From contig NZ_CP041403.1 in NCBI RefSeq assembly GCF_014844135.1, positions 1,116,001-1,180,000 on the forward strand: a DNA stretch of 64,000 bases. The letters are read 5' to 3'. Below, one piece after another: positions 46,258-54,665 of this stretch. Each line of letters opens with the position of its first letter. The first letter of the stretch is position 1. The position numbers and the translations under genes are program-made. The notes under the pieces were generated by a model that saw only the letters and a program-made list of their open reading frames with translations, was not told where the DNA came from and made no database searches. This stretch comes from Arcobacter sp. FWKO B. GTDB taxonomy: Bacteria; Campylobacterota; Campylobacteria; Campylobacterales; Arcobacteraceae.

Positions 46258-47858
46258 TTCAAATCCTCAAAGTCTACAGCTAAAATCCCATCAATCTTAT
46301 ATGCAACAGAAATTTTCTCAAAAGATGGATTGATTTGAGGATAGTCTATTCTAAAGTGGCTACCCCTACTCTCACATCTACTAATAGCACTTACTGCTAT
46401 AATCTCACTAATTTCCAACATATTCCCAAATTCAATAAAATCAACTAAATTTGTATTATAAGTTGTGCTTTTATCACTTATCCCCATAAAGTTGAATTCT
46501 TTTTGCCATTGTCTAATCTGTGATAAAACTGCCTTCATATTCAAATCTGTCCTGAATAATCCTATATTCTTATAAAATATTTTTCCCATAAAAGATCTTT
46601 TCTCATAAAAATCGATCTGGTTACTAAAATTAAATACCCCATTTATAAAAGCAGAATCATTTTGATATTGTTTTGAATTTTCTTTAATGTAAGCATTATT
46701 TTTGCATGCGTTTATTGCACTTTCAAATCCAGCTACTCTACCAAATACAACTGCTTCTAATAAAGAGTTTCCTCCAAGGCGATTTGCACCATGGATTTGC
46801 GTATCTGCACACTCTCCACAAGCAAACAAATTATTAATATTTGTTTGTGTATTTTCATTTACTTTTATACCACCCATACTATAATGTGCTGCAGGATTTA
46901 TAGGAACAAGTTCTTTTGTAATATCTAAGTTTGCAAAATTTCTTGCGATTGCCACTTCTTGTGGTAAAAGTTCATTTATTTTTGAACTCCCAAGATGTCT
47001 TAAGTCAATATATACATCCCCATCTTTTAACTTCTCAAATACTGCTCTAGCTACGACATCTCTTTTTTCTAGTTCATCAACAAATCTTTTTTCTTTAGCA
47101 TCTAACAAGTAGCCACCTTCAGCTCTAGCACTTTCACTTATTAAAATATTTTTTTCTTTTAGTGCAGTTGGATGAAATTGAACAAATTCCATATTTGACA
47201 ATTTGCACCCTGCTCTATAAGCAGCAGCTATTCCATCACCACTTACAGCATACGAATTTGTTGTAAAACCTTCATATATTGCACTATATCCACCCGTTGC
47301 TAGAATAGTACTTTTTGAATATATCTCTTTTACTAATGTTGTTTTAATATCTAATACAGTTGCACCATAACATATATCATCTTCTACAATTAGATTTAAA
47401 AGTAAACCATCGCTTAAAAACTCGACACCTATATTTAATGCTTTATCATAAAGTGTTTGTACAATTTTAAGTCCAGTATAATCACTTGCATAACATGCTC
47501 TTTTATGGCTACTTCCACCTAATCTTCTTTGACTAAAAGTTGTATCATCATTTTTGCTAAATACTACCCCTATGTCGTTAAGCCATTCTAGAGATTTTTT
47601 TGAATTCTCACACAACTTTGTAATATGTTTAATTGAACCAAGTCCACAACTTGATTTTAGAGTATCTTCAATGTGAGCTTGTATTGAGTCATCATTTGAT
47701 ATTGCAAAGTTAATCCCACCTTGTGCTTGAGCACTACCACAAGCTGTTGGTACATTTTTTGTTACTACTAAAACATTTGCACCATTTGATTTTACTTCAA
47801 TAGCAGCACTCAAACCTGCAACACCACTTCCAATAATTAATACATCATATTTCTTCAA
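46254..47858 (-). CDS. FrdA/NadB-like flavoprotein subunit
   Basis: A 534-residue FAD flavoprotein of the succinate dehydrogenase/fumarate reductase/L-aspartate oxidase superfamily. GSGVAGLSAAIE binds FAD; QFHPTAL, SARAEGGYLL, KRDVVARAVF, AAHYSMGGI and HGANRLGGNSLLEAVVFG are the active-site segments. The His that covalently holds FAD in FrdA/SdhA (SHTVAAxGG) is absent: the sequence reads ACGSAQAQGG, as in NadB and soluble reductases. The paired FrdB-like gene argues against a simple NadB. A soluble fumarate reductase-type enzyme is the best guess. The start is TTG with GGAG 7 nt upstream. Confidence 0.82.
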   Translation of the reverse strand: MKKYDVLIIGSGVAGLSAAIEVKSNGANVLVVTKNVPTACGSAQAQGGINFAISNDDSIQAHIEDTLKSSCGLGSIKHITKLCENSKKSLEWLNDIGVVFSKNDDTTFSQRRLGGSSHKRACYASDYTGLKIVQTLYDKALNIGVEFLSDGLLLNLIVEDDICYGATVLDIKTTLVKEIYSKSTILATGGYSAIYEGFTTNSYAVSGDGIAAAYRAGCKLSNMEFVQFHPTALKEKNILISESARAEGGYLLDAKEKRFVDELEKRDVVARAVFEKLKDGDVYIDLRHLGSSKINELLPQEVAIARNFANLDITKELVPINPAAHYSMGGIKVNENTQTNINNLFACGECADTQIHGANRLGGNSLLEAVVFGRVAGFESAINACKNNAYIKENSKQYQNDSAFINGVFNFSNQIDFYEKRSFMGKIFYKNIGLFRTDLNMKAVLSQIRQWQKEFNFMGISDKSTTYNTNLVDFIEFGNMLEISEIIAVSAISRCESRGSHFRIDYPQINPSFEKISVAYKIDGILAVDFEDLK

Positions 47859-47861
47859 TGC

Positions 47862-48380
47862 TCACTCCCAAAAATCTTTAAGAGGTTGTTCTGTAGTTTT
47901 ACTATTATGAACTTCTTCTATTTCTTCATCATCTATACCATCGTCATAATCTTCAATATCCTCATCATCAAACTCATCTAAGCTTTTTAATTCTTTTTCT
48001 TCTATCTCATCAAAATCCATACTATCAAGAGCTTGTAATGTTTTTAGAAGTTCAGTTTCTTCATCTTCTACTATTATTGTTTTTTCTTTTACTTCACTCA
48101 AAGCAACTTTTACAATCTGTTCTTTTCGTTTTGGAGTTATTTGATTATTAATAACTTTTTCTTCATTGTTATTACACTTTGAATCTTTTAATATTTGATA
48201 CTCTTTCATTATCTCTTCATACTTATCAAAATCAAGCATTATAAAAGAAGGTTTGCCATCTCTTAAAATTATTGCTTTACTAATTTCATTTGAATTTACT
48301 TTATCAAATATCATTTTACTTTTTCTAATTAAATCTGTAGATGAAAACATCTCTTTTGATGAATATAGTAAATAATCCAT
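47862..48380 (-). CDS. Phd/YefM-like domain protein with acidic tail
   Basis: A 172-residue protein. Residues ~10-65 (SSTDLIRKSKMIFDKVN, AIILRDGKPSFIMLDFDKYEEIMKEYQIL) follow the Phd/YefM antitoxin pattern of a short N-terminal DNA-binding/dimerisation fold with a conserved RDGKP turn. The remainder is strongly acidic (DEEIEEVH-like runs of D and E) and looks disordered. A toxin gene is not adjacent: upstream is a hydroxyacid dehydrogenase, downstream the FrdA-like gene 3 bp away. AAAGGA precedes the ATG. It may regulate the flavoprotein operon; that is inference from position. Confidence 0.55.
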   Translation of the reverse strand: MDYLLYSSKEMFSSTDLIRKSKMIFDKVNSNEISKAIILRDGKPSFIMLDFDKYEEIMKEYQILKDSKCNNNEEKVINNQITPKRKEQIVKVALSEVKEKTIIVEDEETELLKTLQALDSMDFDEIEEKELKSLDEFDDEDIEDYDDGIDDEEIEEVHNSKTTEQPLKDFWE

Positions 48381-48430
48381 TTATATCCTTTAATTCTAAA
48401 TACAAAATATTACATTAACTACAATATGTA

Positions 48431-49357
48431 TTATAACACATATTCTTTAATATTCTTAAATATTCCTTCCACCAGTCTTTGACGAGCTTCTATACTCGCC
48501 CATCCAATATGTGGAGTTACTACAATTTGTTCTTTATTTTGTATATTAAGTAGTGGATGATTTCTGAGCATTGGCTCTTTTTCTAAAACATCTATCCCAA
48601 AATAAACATCTTTTGTATCTATTATCTTTGCCATATCATTTTCATTTATTATACCACCACGCCCTAGATTAAGAACTATTGCACCATTTTTAAGCAACTC
48701 TAAATTTGTATAGTTTAACATATTCTTTGTTGTATTATTAAGTGGTGCATGAATAGAGATAATATCAGATGTTTTCAATAGTTCTTCTAGTGTTAACATA
48801 TTATAGTTTGTATTATAATTTGTACCTGAGGTTGAATAATAGTTTACTTCACAATCAAAAGCCTTGGCAATAGAAGCTACCTTTTTTCCTATTTCACCTA
48901 AGCCAATAATTCCCCACTTTTTGTTTTCTAATTCATAAAATGGTACATCTAAATTTGCAAATATTTCACTCTCACACCACTTACCACTTTTTGTATAATT
49001 TGAATAATAATCTATTTTTTGTACAAAGTGTAGTGCTAATGCAAATGTTAATTGAACTACACTTGCAGTTGAATAACCTTTCACATTCTTAACTGTTATC
49101 CCTTTTTGTGAAGCATATTCTAGATCAATATTATTCATACCTGTAGCAGCAACGCATATAAGTTTTAGATTTGTTGCATCAATAACTGCCTTGTCTATTA
49201 CTACTTTATTTGTAATTACAATGTCTGCATTTTTTAGTCTGTCAATTGTTTGTTCATATTTTGTTTTGCCATATGTTACAACCTCTCCAAACTCCTCAAA
49301 TCTACGGATGTCTATATCGCAACCTAATGTATCAAAATCAATAAATACAACCTTCAT
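48431..49357 (-). CDS. D-2-hydroxyacid dehydrogenase (HprA-like)
   Basis: A 308-residue NAD-dependent reductase of 2-ketoacids such as hydroxypyruvate or glyoxylate. The Rossmann motif is GIIGLGEIGKKVA near residue 145; the catalytic Arg is in LNLGRGGIIN, Glu in VLEKEP and His in VTPHIGWAS. ATG 49357 is chosen with TTGGAG 6 nt upstream; an in-frame TTG 12 bp earlier is less likely. Substrate cannot be told from sequence. It stands 44 bp after ycaO and about 50 bp before the Phd-like gene. Confidence 0.88.
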   Translation of the reverse strand: MKVVFIDFDTLGCDIDIRRFEEFGEVVTYGKTKYEQTIDRLKNADIVITNKVVIDKAVIDATNLKLICVAATGMNNIDLEYASQKGITVKNVKGYSTASVVQLTFALALHFVQKIDYYSNYTKSGKWCESEIFANLDVPFYELENKKWGIIGLGEIGKKVASIAKAFDCEVNYYSTSGTNYNTNYNMLTLEELLKTSDIISIHAPLNNTTKNMLNYTNLELLKNGAIVLNLGRGGIINENDMAKIIDTKDVYFGIDVLEKEPMLRNHPLLNIQNKEQIVVTPHIGWASIEARQRLVEGIFKNIKEYVL

Positions 49358-49400
49358 TACATACTCCAATTTGTTTTATTGTATGTATTATAACATTTTT

Positions 49401-51017
49401 TTAATCAAGTTCCTTTTTTTTAGAGAGTTTATCATACATATTTAATATATTTTGATACTTTTCATCAAAAGTTAGATCTATAAAATATTCTTTATTCTCT
49501 AATATATTTTTAGCTTTTATTACTTTGTCTTTTGAAAAAATATTATATAGCCCTTCTTTATAGTCTTCAAATTTCTTATTTCTTATCTTTAATCTTAATA
49601 GTTCCGTAATTACATTTGCAAAAGGATTAGTGCTATATTCAAGTAACCTTAGGGCTTCTTCGTACTCTTTATTTAATAAATACAATTGTGCTTTAAATTC
49701 ACCTATAGTGAAATCATTTTTAAATATTACTCCTAAGTATTTTCCCATATCTATATTTTCTTCTAAGTTTTCTATAGATACTATTACATCATCTAAGTCA
49801 TAATTATCAAATTTCAATACCATTTCTCTTATAAATTTTGCACTATTTTTGTTATTGTATATCAAATCTTCAAATGGGTAAATTTCACTAAAATCTGGAA
49901 CAATAATTTGACAAGAATAAAATCCCATATAACTATATTCTCTTAAATAAATATCTTTACCTAGTTTTTGTAAGATTGTTGATAAATATTTTACTTCATC
50001 TTCTGAACTATTGCCATTGTAGCTCCATGAAGTGTAATTAAAATCTTTAGTTTTTTTCAAAAAATCAAAGCTCATTTTACCATTTGAATCAATAAAGTGA
50101 GATTCTAGATTGGAATCACTCCCCACATAGTCCATATCAAATGTTGGAGTTTCAAACTCTTTTAAAGCATCTAAGTCTCGACCTTGCATAAGTTCTGTCA
50201 AGGTTCTTTCCATAGCTACTTCTAAAATGGGATGTGCCCCAAAAGATACAAATAATGTTGAATTATTTGGATTTATTAATGATATTGCAACTACTGGAAA
50301 TTTTCCCTCAAAAGATGCATCTAAAACTTCTATAATATATCCCAAGTTCTTAAGTTTATTTATATCACTATAAACCCTATCAAATTTTTTTAAAGTAATA
50401 TCATCATATTTTGGCAAAGAATACCCATTTTTTATAATTTGTATTTTTACATGTCTTTCAATGATCTCACTAAGAGCTTGCGAAATTGCTTCTTGTTGTA
50501 TATTTCCTGTTGATAGTCCATTACTCACATATAAATTATGTAGTAAATTTACAGGGAAATTGACTATTTTATTGTTAAATAGATTTTTAAATGGTAATGC
50601 TACTATTTTATCCTCATAGTCACTACAAAAATCAACTAAATCTTCACCACTAAGGGCATCATTTGCGTTGTATATTTTTAATAATTCTTCATTTAAGTAC
50701 TCATCTTCAAAATCTAATACAACCTCATCTTTATAATAACTTCTATTTGGTAGGTAAAACTCCATAAAAAAATTGTTGGTTTGTAGCCTTTCTATATACT
50801 CACCAAGTCCACTTGCTTTACATGCTAGTGAATTAATCCCCTTACCATTAGAGTATATATGTGATGGAGCCTCTTTTGAGGCAAGATTTATTGAATAACA
50901 GTTATTTAAGGGGTGTTTTTCTTCTGAATATTCAACTTCAAAACCTAAATCCGATAATATACCTTCCATTTTTGATATTGATTCTTCAAGTGTTGCATTT
51001 TTTGATAATAGTTGCAT
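49401..51017 (-). CDS. ycaO: YcaO-domain protein
   Basis: YcaO-family ATP-dependent cyclodehydratase/phosphotransferase, of the E. coli type linked to beta-methylthiolation of ribosomal protein S12 by RimO. The 538-residue chain has SLACKASGLGEYIERLQTN, SNGLSTGNIQQEAISQALSEIIERHVK and ERTLTELMQGRDLDAL, which supply the ATP/metal ligands (paired Glu residues). A ~100-residue helical C-terminal region follows the catalytic domain, as in E. coli YcaO. ATG 51017 is preferred with AAGGA 6 nt upstream; an earlier start would add nine residues. No rimO or peptide precursor gene is in the window, so no RiPP cluster is suggested. Confidence 0.88.
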   Translation of the reverse strand: MQLLSKNATLEESISKMEGILSDLGFEVEYSEEKHPLNNCYSINLASKEAPSHIYSNGKGINSLACKASGLGEYIERLQTNNFFMEFYLPNRSYYKDEVVLDFEDEYLNEELLKIYNANDALSGEDLVDFCSDYEDKIVALPFKNLFNNKIVNFPVNLLHNLYVSNGLSTGNIQQEAISQALSEIIERHVKIQIIKNGYSLPKYDDITLKKFDRVYSDINKLKNLGYIIEVLDASFEGKFPVVAISLINPNNSTLFVSFGAHPILEVAMERTLTELMQGRDLDALKEFETPTFDMDYVGSDSNLESHFIDSNGKMSFDFLKKTKDFNYTSWSYNGNSSEDEVKYLSTILQKLGKDIYLREYSYMGFYSCQIIVPDFSEIYPFEDLIYNNKNSAKFIREMVLKFDNYDLDDVIVSIENLEENIDMGKYLGVIFKNDFTIGEFKAQLYLLNKEYEEALRLLEYSTNPFANVITELLRLKIRNKKFEDYKEGLYNIFSKDKVIKAKNILENKEYFIDLTFDEKYQNILNMYDKLSKKKELD

Positions 51018-51051
51018 AAATTTCCTTTTTAGTAAATGCAACAATCAAAAA

Positions 51052-51456
51052 CTAATTCAAATTAAAGTCTTCTGACCTTACACCACTATTATATAGTTTT
51101 TTACAATTATTTGATGTTGTTTCATTTATTCTTATTTTTAATATAGTTTTCAAATCATAATTAGTTATCTCTAACTCTAAGCATACTTTTTCATTATCTT
51201 CAAAGGATACTTTTTTATCTTCTATTTTCCATACTGATGGATTTAGACTGATTATATCACTTATTTTATCTATTTTCTGATTTATGATAAAATAGCTTTG
51301 TATATTGCTTTTTAAGGATGCAATATCCTGTCTTATTACATTTACCTTTGCATCAGTCCCTAGTAAACCAAGTTTTGGTAGAGCAACGGCTGAAATTATA
51401 CCTATAATTACTATTACAAATATAATTTCTAATATTGTAAAAGCATTAAGTTTCAT
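51052..51456 (-). CDS. Type IV pilin-like / pseudopilin protein
   Basis: A 134-residue protein with a short basic leader and class III signal: MKLNA then FTILEIIFVIVIIGIISAVALPKLG. The mature N-terminus starts with Phe and has Glu at position 5, as required. Ala instead of the usual Gly precedes the cleavage point. The hydrophobic helix is followed by a globular beta region with two Cys (VCLELEI, NNCKKL) near the end, as in minor pilins. The prepilin peptidase at 4576-5328 could process it. It lies 34 bp upstream of ycaO. Confidence 0.85.
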   Translation of the reverse strand: MKLNAFTILEIIFVIVIIGIISAVALPKLGLLGTDAKVNVIRQDIASLKSNIQSYFIINQKIDKISDIISLNPSVWKIEDKKVSFEDNEKVCLELEITNYDLKTILKIRINETTSNNCKKLYNSGVRSEDFNLN

Positions 51457-51522
51457 ATTAGACCCTTTTTGATAATATTAGCTATTATAATATTATCAAT
51501 ATTGGACTTAATAAAGAATTAA

Positions 51523-52938
51523 CTACTTAGCTGAAAAAATCCCTTCTGCCCACTGAGTAATAGTCCCTCGCAAAACTTTTTTAAGTTTTATAGCAAAAAT
51601 ATTCACAAGTTCTTGTTTTTTCTTAGTTGATTTCAATAAAGTTGTTAATGCATTAGTGTATTTATTTACATACATATTATCTATTTGCATATTACTACCT
51701 AATACAACCACTTTACAACTATTATCAACACGAGATAGTACCATTTGCATAGTTTTATTTGACATATTTTGGGCTTCATCAACTATTATGAATGCATTAC
51801 TTAATGTTCTACCTCTCATCTCGCCAACCCACATAGTTTCAATACCATATGCTTTAATCATTAAATCAACCCTAGTTGTAATCTCACTCTCTTCAAGTTC
51901 CTCATAAAAAGGTTTTGCACTTTTTTTCTTTTTGTGTTCACTTCTTACTATATAATTTAGGCTATCCATTAAAGGATGATTATATATCCTAAATTTCTCT
52001 TCAAGTCCTGGCAAATAACCTACATCCTCTCCTTTATCAAGAGACTCTATAGAGTTTCTTATATAAATGATTTTTTGAAATTCTTTTTTCTTCACCATCT
52101 TTAATGCAGTACTAAGCGCAAGTAAAGTTTTACCACTACCTGCAAGTGCTTCAACTATCAAAACATTATAATAGTGACTCACTAGTGCTTGAGAAAAAAA
52201 CAACTGCTCTTTATTAAGTGGAACAATAACTTGATCTCTAAGTTCATCTTCATCTAATACTATGATCTTTTCATTTGAAATTGTTGCTAATACCATCTGA
52301 TCAGAATATTTGATTTTAAAACAATAGCAAAAATTATAAGGTTTGTATTCCTCATCAAAATCATAAATACTTGAATTGTTCAAAAACTCTAGTTTTTCAA
52401 AATCTATTTCAATATTTTTAATAAATTCAAGTTCAAATTCACTAGTATCATTCCCTAAAAGTGATATAGCCTCTATATCAAGTGAAATTGCTCTAATTCT
52501 TGCCATAACATCTAGACTTAAAAATACAACATCTTTTGGATAATATTGCTTTGAAAACTCACTAAGCTCTAGAATCTTTCTATCATTATAAATATTTGGG
52601 GCAACATTTTTTGCATCACAGCTATAATGCTCTTTTGAAATAATATCTATAATAGCTTCTTGAGAGATATCTTTAATATAGACCCTTACAATTTTTACTT
52701 CATTAATGATCTTAGTTGATAAAATATCACACCCTTCAAGTAATCTCGCAAATTCTCTTGCTTGAAAATTTATCTCTTCAAAGCCACTTTTTTTACTATC
52801 TATTTCATCAAGTACTGTTTCAGGGAGTATTATAAGATTAGATTTATTTTGGGAAATTTTTAATATATTTTTTGCATCACTTAGTATAATATTTGTATCT
52901 AATACAAAATATTTCTCAAATGTATCTATATTTTTCAA
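51523..52938 (-). CDS. phoH: PhoH-family protein with N-terminal PIN domain
   Basis: A 471-residue PIN-PhoH protein (also called PhoH2/YlaK type), a probable RNA helicase-ribonuclease. The PIN domain begins FVLDTNIILSDAKN with the first catalytic Asp, and VLDEIDSKK supplies further acidic residues. The ATPase has Walker [37 protein letters not shown] and Walker B AFIIVDEAQNMS. The start is TTG, overlapping the hemJ stop as TTGA. The architecture is common in Campylobacterota. Confidence 0.9.
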   Translation of the reverse strand: MKNIDTFEKYFVLDTNIILSDAKNILKISQNKSNLIILPETVLDEIDSKKSGFEEINFQAREFARLLEGCDILSTKIINEVKIVRVYIKDISQEAIIDIISKEHYSCDAKNVAPNIYNDRKILELSEFSKQYYPKDVVFLSLDVMARIRAISLDIEAISLLGNDTSEFELEFIKNIEIDFEKLEFLNNSSIYDFDEEYKPYNFCYCFKIKYSDQMVLATISNEKIIVLDEDELRDQVIVPLNKEQLFFSQALVSHYYNVLIVEALAGSGKTLLALSTALKMVKKKEFQKIIYIRNSIESLDKGEDVGYLPGLEEKFRIYNHPLMDSLNYIVRSEHKKKKSAKPFYEELEESEITTRVDLMIKAYGIETMWVGEMRGRTLSNAFIIVDEAQNMSNKTMQMVLSRVDNSCKVVVLGSNMQIDNMYVNKYTNALTTLLKSTKKKQELVNIFAIKLKKVLRGTITQWAEGIFSAK

Positions 52939-53369
52939 AATGGTTTCACCACAACAAATACTACAATTAGTATTGCTAATATTGTTGGAACTTCATTATA
53001 TGCTCTAAAAAACTTCCCACTTTTTTCGCAAATATCAAGTTCTAATTGCTTTCTAAAATAGTTCAGGCTATATGAATAGGCGATCAATAGTATAACCATT
53101 GTTATCTTGGCATGCATCCATCCTCCACTGCTAAGTATTGATGGGTTTAATAATAACATCCCTATACCACTTATTACCGTTGCCCACATAGCAGGTATAC
53201 CTATATATTTATAAAGTTTGTATTCTTGAATTTTCACAACCTCTACAAACTCTTTTTTTTCTTTATGCTCTGTATGATAAACAAAAAGCCTAGGTAGATA
53301 AAAAAGCATAGCCATCCATGATATAAATGATATAACATGAAATGCTAATATCCAAGTGTAATACTCCAT
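52935..53369 (-). CDS. hemJ: HemJ-type protoporphyrinogen IX oxidase
   Basis: HemJ converts protoporphyrinogen IX to protoporphyrin IX in bacteria lacking HemG/HemY. The 144-residue membrane protein has four hydrophobic helices and the family motifs ILAFHVISFISWMAMLFYLPRLFVYH, with the conserved His, and GGWMHAKITMVILLIAYSY. AAAAAGGGG precedes the ATG by 6 nt. The promoter would lie in the repeat-bearing gap 53370-53474. Supplies heme for the cbb3 oxidase whose assembly genes are at 41-44.6 kb. Confidence 0.92.
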   Translation of the reverse strand: MEYYTWILAFHVISFISWMAMLFYLPRLFVYHTEHKEKKEFVEVVKIQEYKLYKYIGIPAMWATVISGIGMLLLNPSILSSGGWMHAKITMVILLIAYSYSLNYFRKQLELDICEKSGKFFRAYNEVPTILAILIVVFVVVKPF

Positions 53370-53383
53370 AAAAATCCCCTTTT

Positions 53384-53418
53384 TAATTAATAGATAATAA
53401 CTAATATCTAATAACTAT
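53384..53418 (+). repeat. 7-bp repeat block, left half of a composite element
   Basis: Five heptamers in register: TAATTAA, TAGATAA, TAACTAA, TATCTAA, TAACTAT (consensus TAnCTAA). An inverted copy of the same unit follows at 53465-53492, with two short hairpins between them. It lies just upstream of hemJ. Confidence 0.65.
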
Positions 53419-53421
53419 TGA

Positions 53422-53458
53422 GTGACTTCGTCACATAAAATATATCGCTTTAGCGATA
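53422..53458 (+). repeat. Two adjacent hairpins between inverted heptamer blocks
   Basis: GTGAC-TTC-GTCAC (53422-53434) and TATCGCT-TT-AGCGATA (53443-53458) are perfect inverted repeats of 5 and 7 bp. Their GC content is higher than that of the flanking DNA. They separate the two heptamer blocks symmetrically; this arrangement resembles a REP-like or mobile palindromic element. Confidence 0.6.
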
Positions 53459-53464
53459 CCTAAA

Positions 53465-53492
53465 TTATTAATTATTAGTTATTAACTATTAG
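53465..53492 (+). repeat. 7-bp repeat block, right half of composite element (inverted)
   Basis: Four heptamers TTATTAA, TTATTAG, TTATTAA, CTATTAG are the reverse complement of the CTAATAA-type unit at 53384-53418. The block overlaps the 3' end of rarA and supplies its last codons and stop. Confidence 0.65.
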
Positions 53493-54665
53493 TTTTATTT
53501 TTTCGTTCCACTCTCTAAGTGTTTTTTCAAAACCTATATCTTTTGATTCGTATAATTTCAAATCTTTAGACAAGTACTTTTGATCCACCCATCCCCCAAA
53601 ATCATGAGGATAAAGATACCCTATATTGTCTTGCTTTATATGCAAAGGTATATCTTGGATTTGACCATTTTGTATTATATCAAGAGTTTGATTAATTGCT
53701 TTATATGAACTATTTGATTTTGGACAAGATGCAAGATAAACTACACATTGAGCTAATATAATCCTTGATTCAGGATAGCCTATCTCTTTGACTCCAAGAA
53801 GTGTACTAGTTGCTAGATTAAGAGCATTTGGATTTGCATTGCCAATATCTTCACTAGCAAATATTACAAGTCGTCTAGCTATAAATGACGCTTCTTCTCC
53901 TCCAGCTATTAAAAGTCCTAGATAATAAAGAGAAGCATCTATATCACTTCCACGCATTGATTTTATTAATGCACTAGTTATATCATAATGACTATCTTTT
54001 GAACTACTTCCAAATCCTTGTGGCACATTCCTTAGCTCTTTTAAATCTTCTAGTTTTATTTCACCTCTTGCACTAAAGGCAAAATCAATAAGATTTAAAA
54101 TTGTTCTTCCATCTCCATTTGCTATGCGTATAACAAACTCTTTAGATTCTTCATCTATCGTAGTGTTAAGAGCGTTGATCGCTCTTTGTAGCAAGGTGTT
54201 TGATTCTTCATAATTTAATTCTTTAAACTCAAATAAAAATGACCTAGATCTAAATGCATTTGTTAGTGTATAAAAAGGATTTTCTGTACTAGCCCCTATT
54301 AAAATAAAATCATAATTCTCCATAAAAGGAAGAAGGACTTCTTGTTGATTTTTACTAAGTCTATGTATCTCATCAATAAAAATTAAAGGCTTTTCAAAGC
54401 TATTTTTATACCTTTTTACTATATCTCTAAACTCATCAATTTTGATAGTAGTTGCATTTAGATAATAATAAGGCATTTGTGAGTTTTTAGCAATAATCTT
54501 TGCTAGTGTAGTTTTTCCACTTCCTGGCTTACCAAAAAAGATCAGGTGAGGAATCTCTTTTTTGGTAATTAGTTTATACAATACACTTGTTTTGTATAGT
54601 AGATGAGTTTGACCTATAAACTCATCTAGATTAGTTGGCTTCAGTAAGGTTGCTAGTCTTTGCAT
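53475..54665 (-). CDS. rarA: RarA/MgsA replication-associated AAA ATPase
   Basis: RarA acts at stalled replication forks and is related to the clamp loader. The 396-residue chain has FIGQTHLL near the N-terminus, Walker A FFGKPGSGKTTLAKIIA, Walker B LIFIDEIHRLSKNQQ, GASTENPFYTLTNAFRSR (sensor 1 and Arg finger) and the C-terminal ASLYYLGLLIAGGEEASFIARRLVIFASEDIGNANP signature. The final codons fall in a heptamer repeat, so the C-terminus (KLIVNN) may have been altered by it. The start overlaps the previous gene by 35 bp. Confidence 0.93.
   Translation of the reverse strand: MQRLATLLKPTNLDEFIGQTHLLYKTSVLYKLITKKEIPHLIFFGKPGSGKTTLAKIIAKNSQMPYYYLNATTIKIDEFRDIVKRYKNSFEKPLIFIDEIHRLSKNQQEVLLPFMENYDFILIGASTENPFYTLTNAFRSRSFLFEFKELNYEESNTLLQRAINALNTTIDEESKEFVIRIANGDGRTILNLIDFAFSARGEIKLEDLKELRNVPQGFGSSSKDSHYDITSALIKSMRGSDIDASLYYLGLLIAGGEEASFIARRLVIFASEDIGNANPNALNLATSTLLGVKEIGYPESRIILAQCVVYLASCPKSNSSYKAINQTLDIIQNGQIQDIPLHIKQDNIGYLYPHDFGGWVDQKYLSKDLKLYESKDIGFEKTLREWNEKIKLIVNN

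Noticed and set aside
47862-48380. Toxin-antitoxin module
   Set aside because: A Phd-like protein is present, but neither neighbour is a toxin and the tail is atypical.
49401-51017. YcaO as marker of a RiPP biosynthetic cluster
   Set aside because: The protein has the E. coli-type length and C-terminal region, and no precursor peptide, dehydrogenase or exporter gene is adjacent.
53384-53492. CRISPR-like array
   Set aside because: Units are only 7 bp, degenerate and contiguous, with no spacers and no cas genes.
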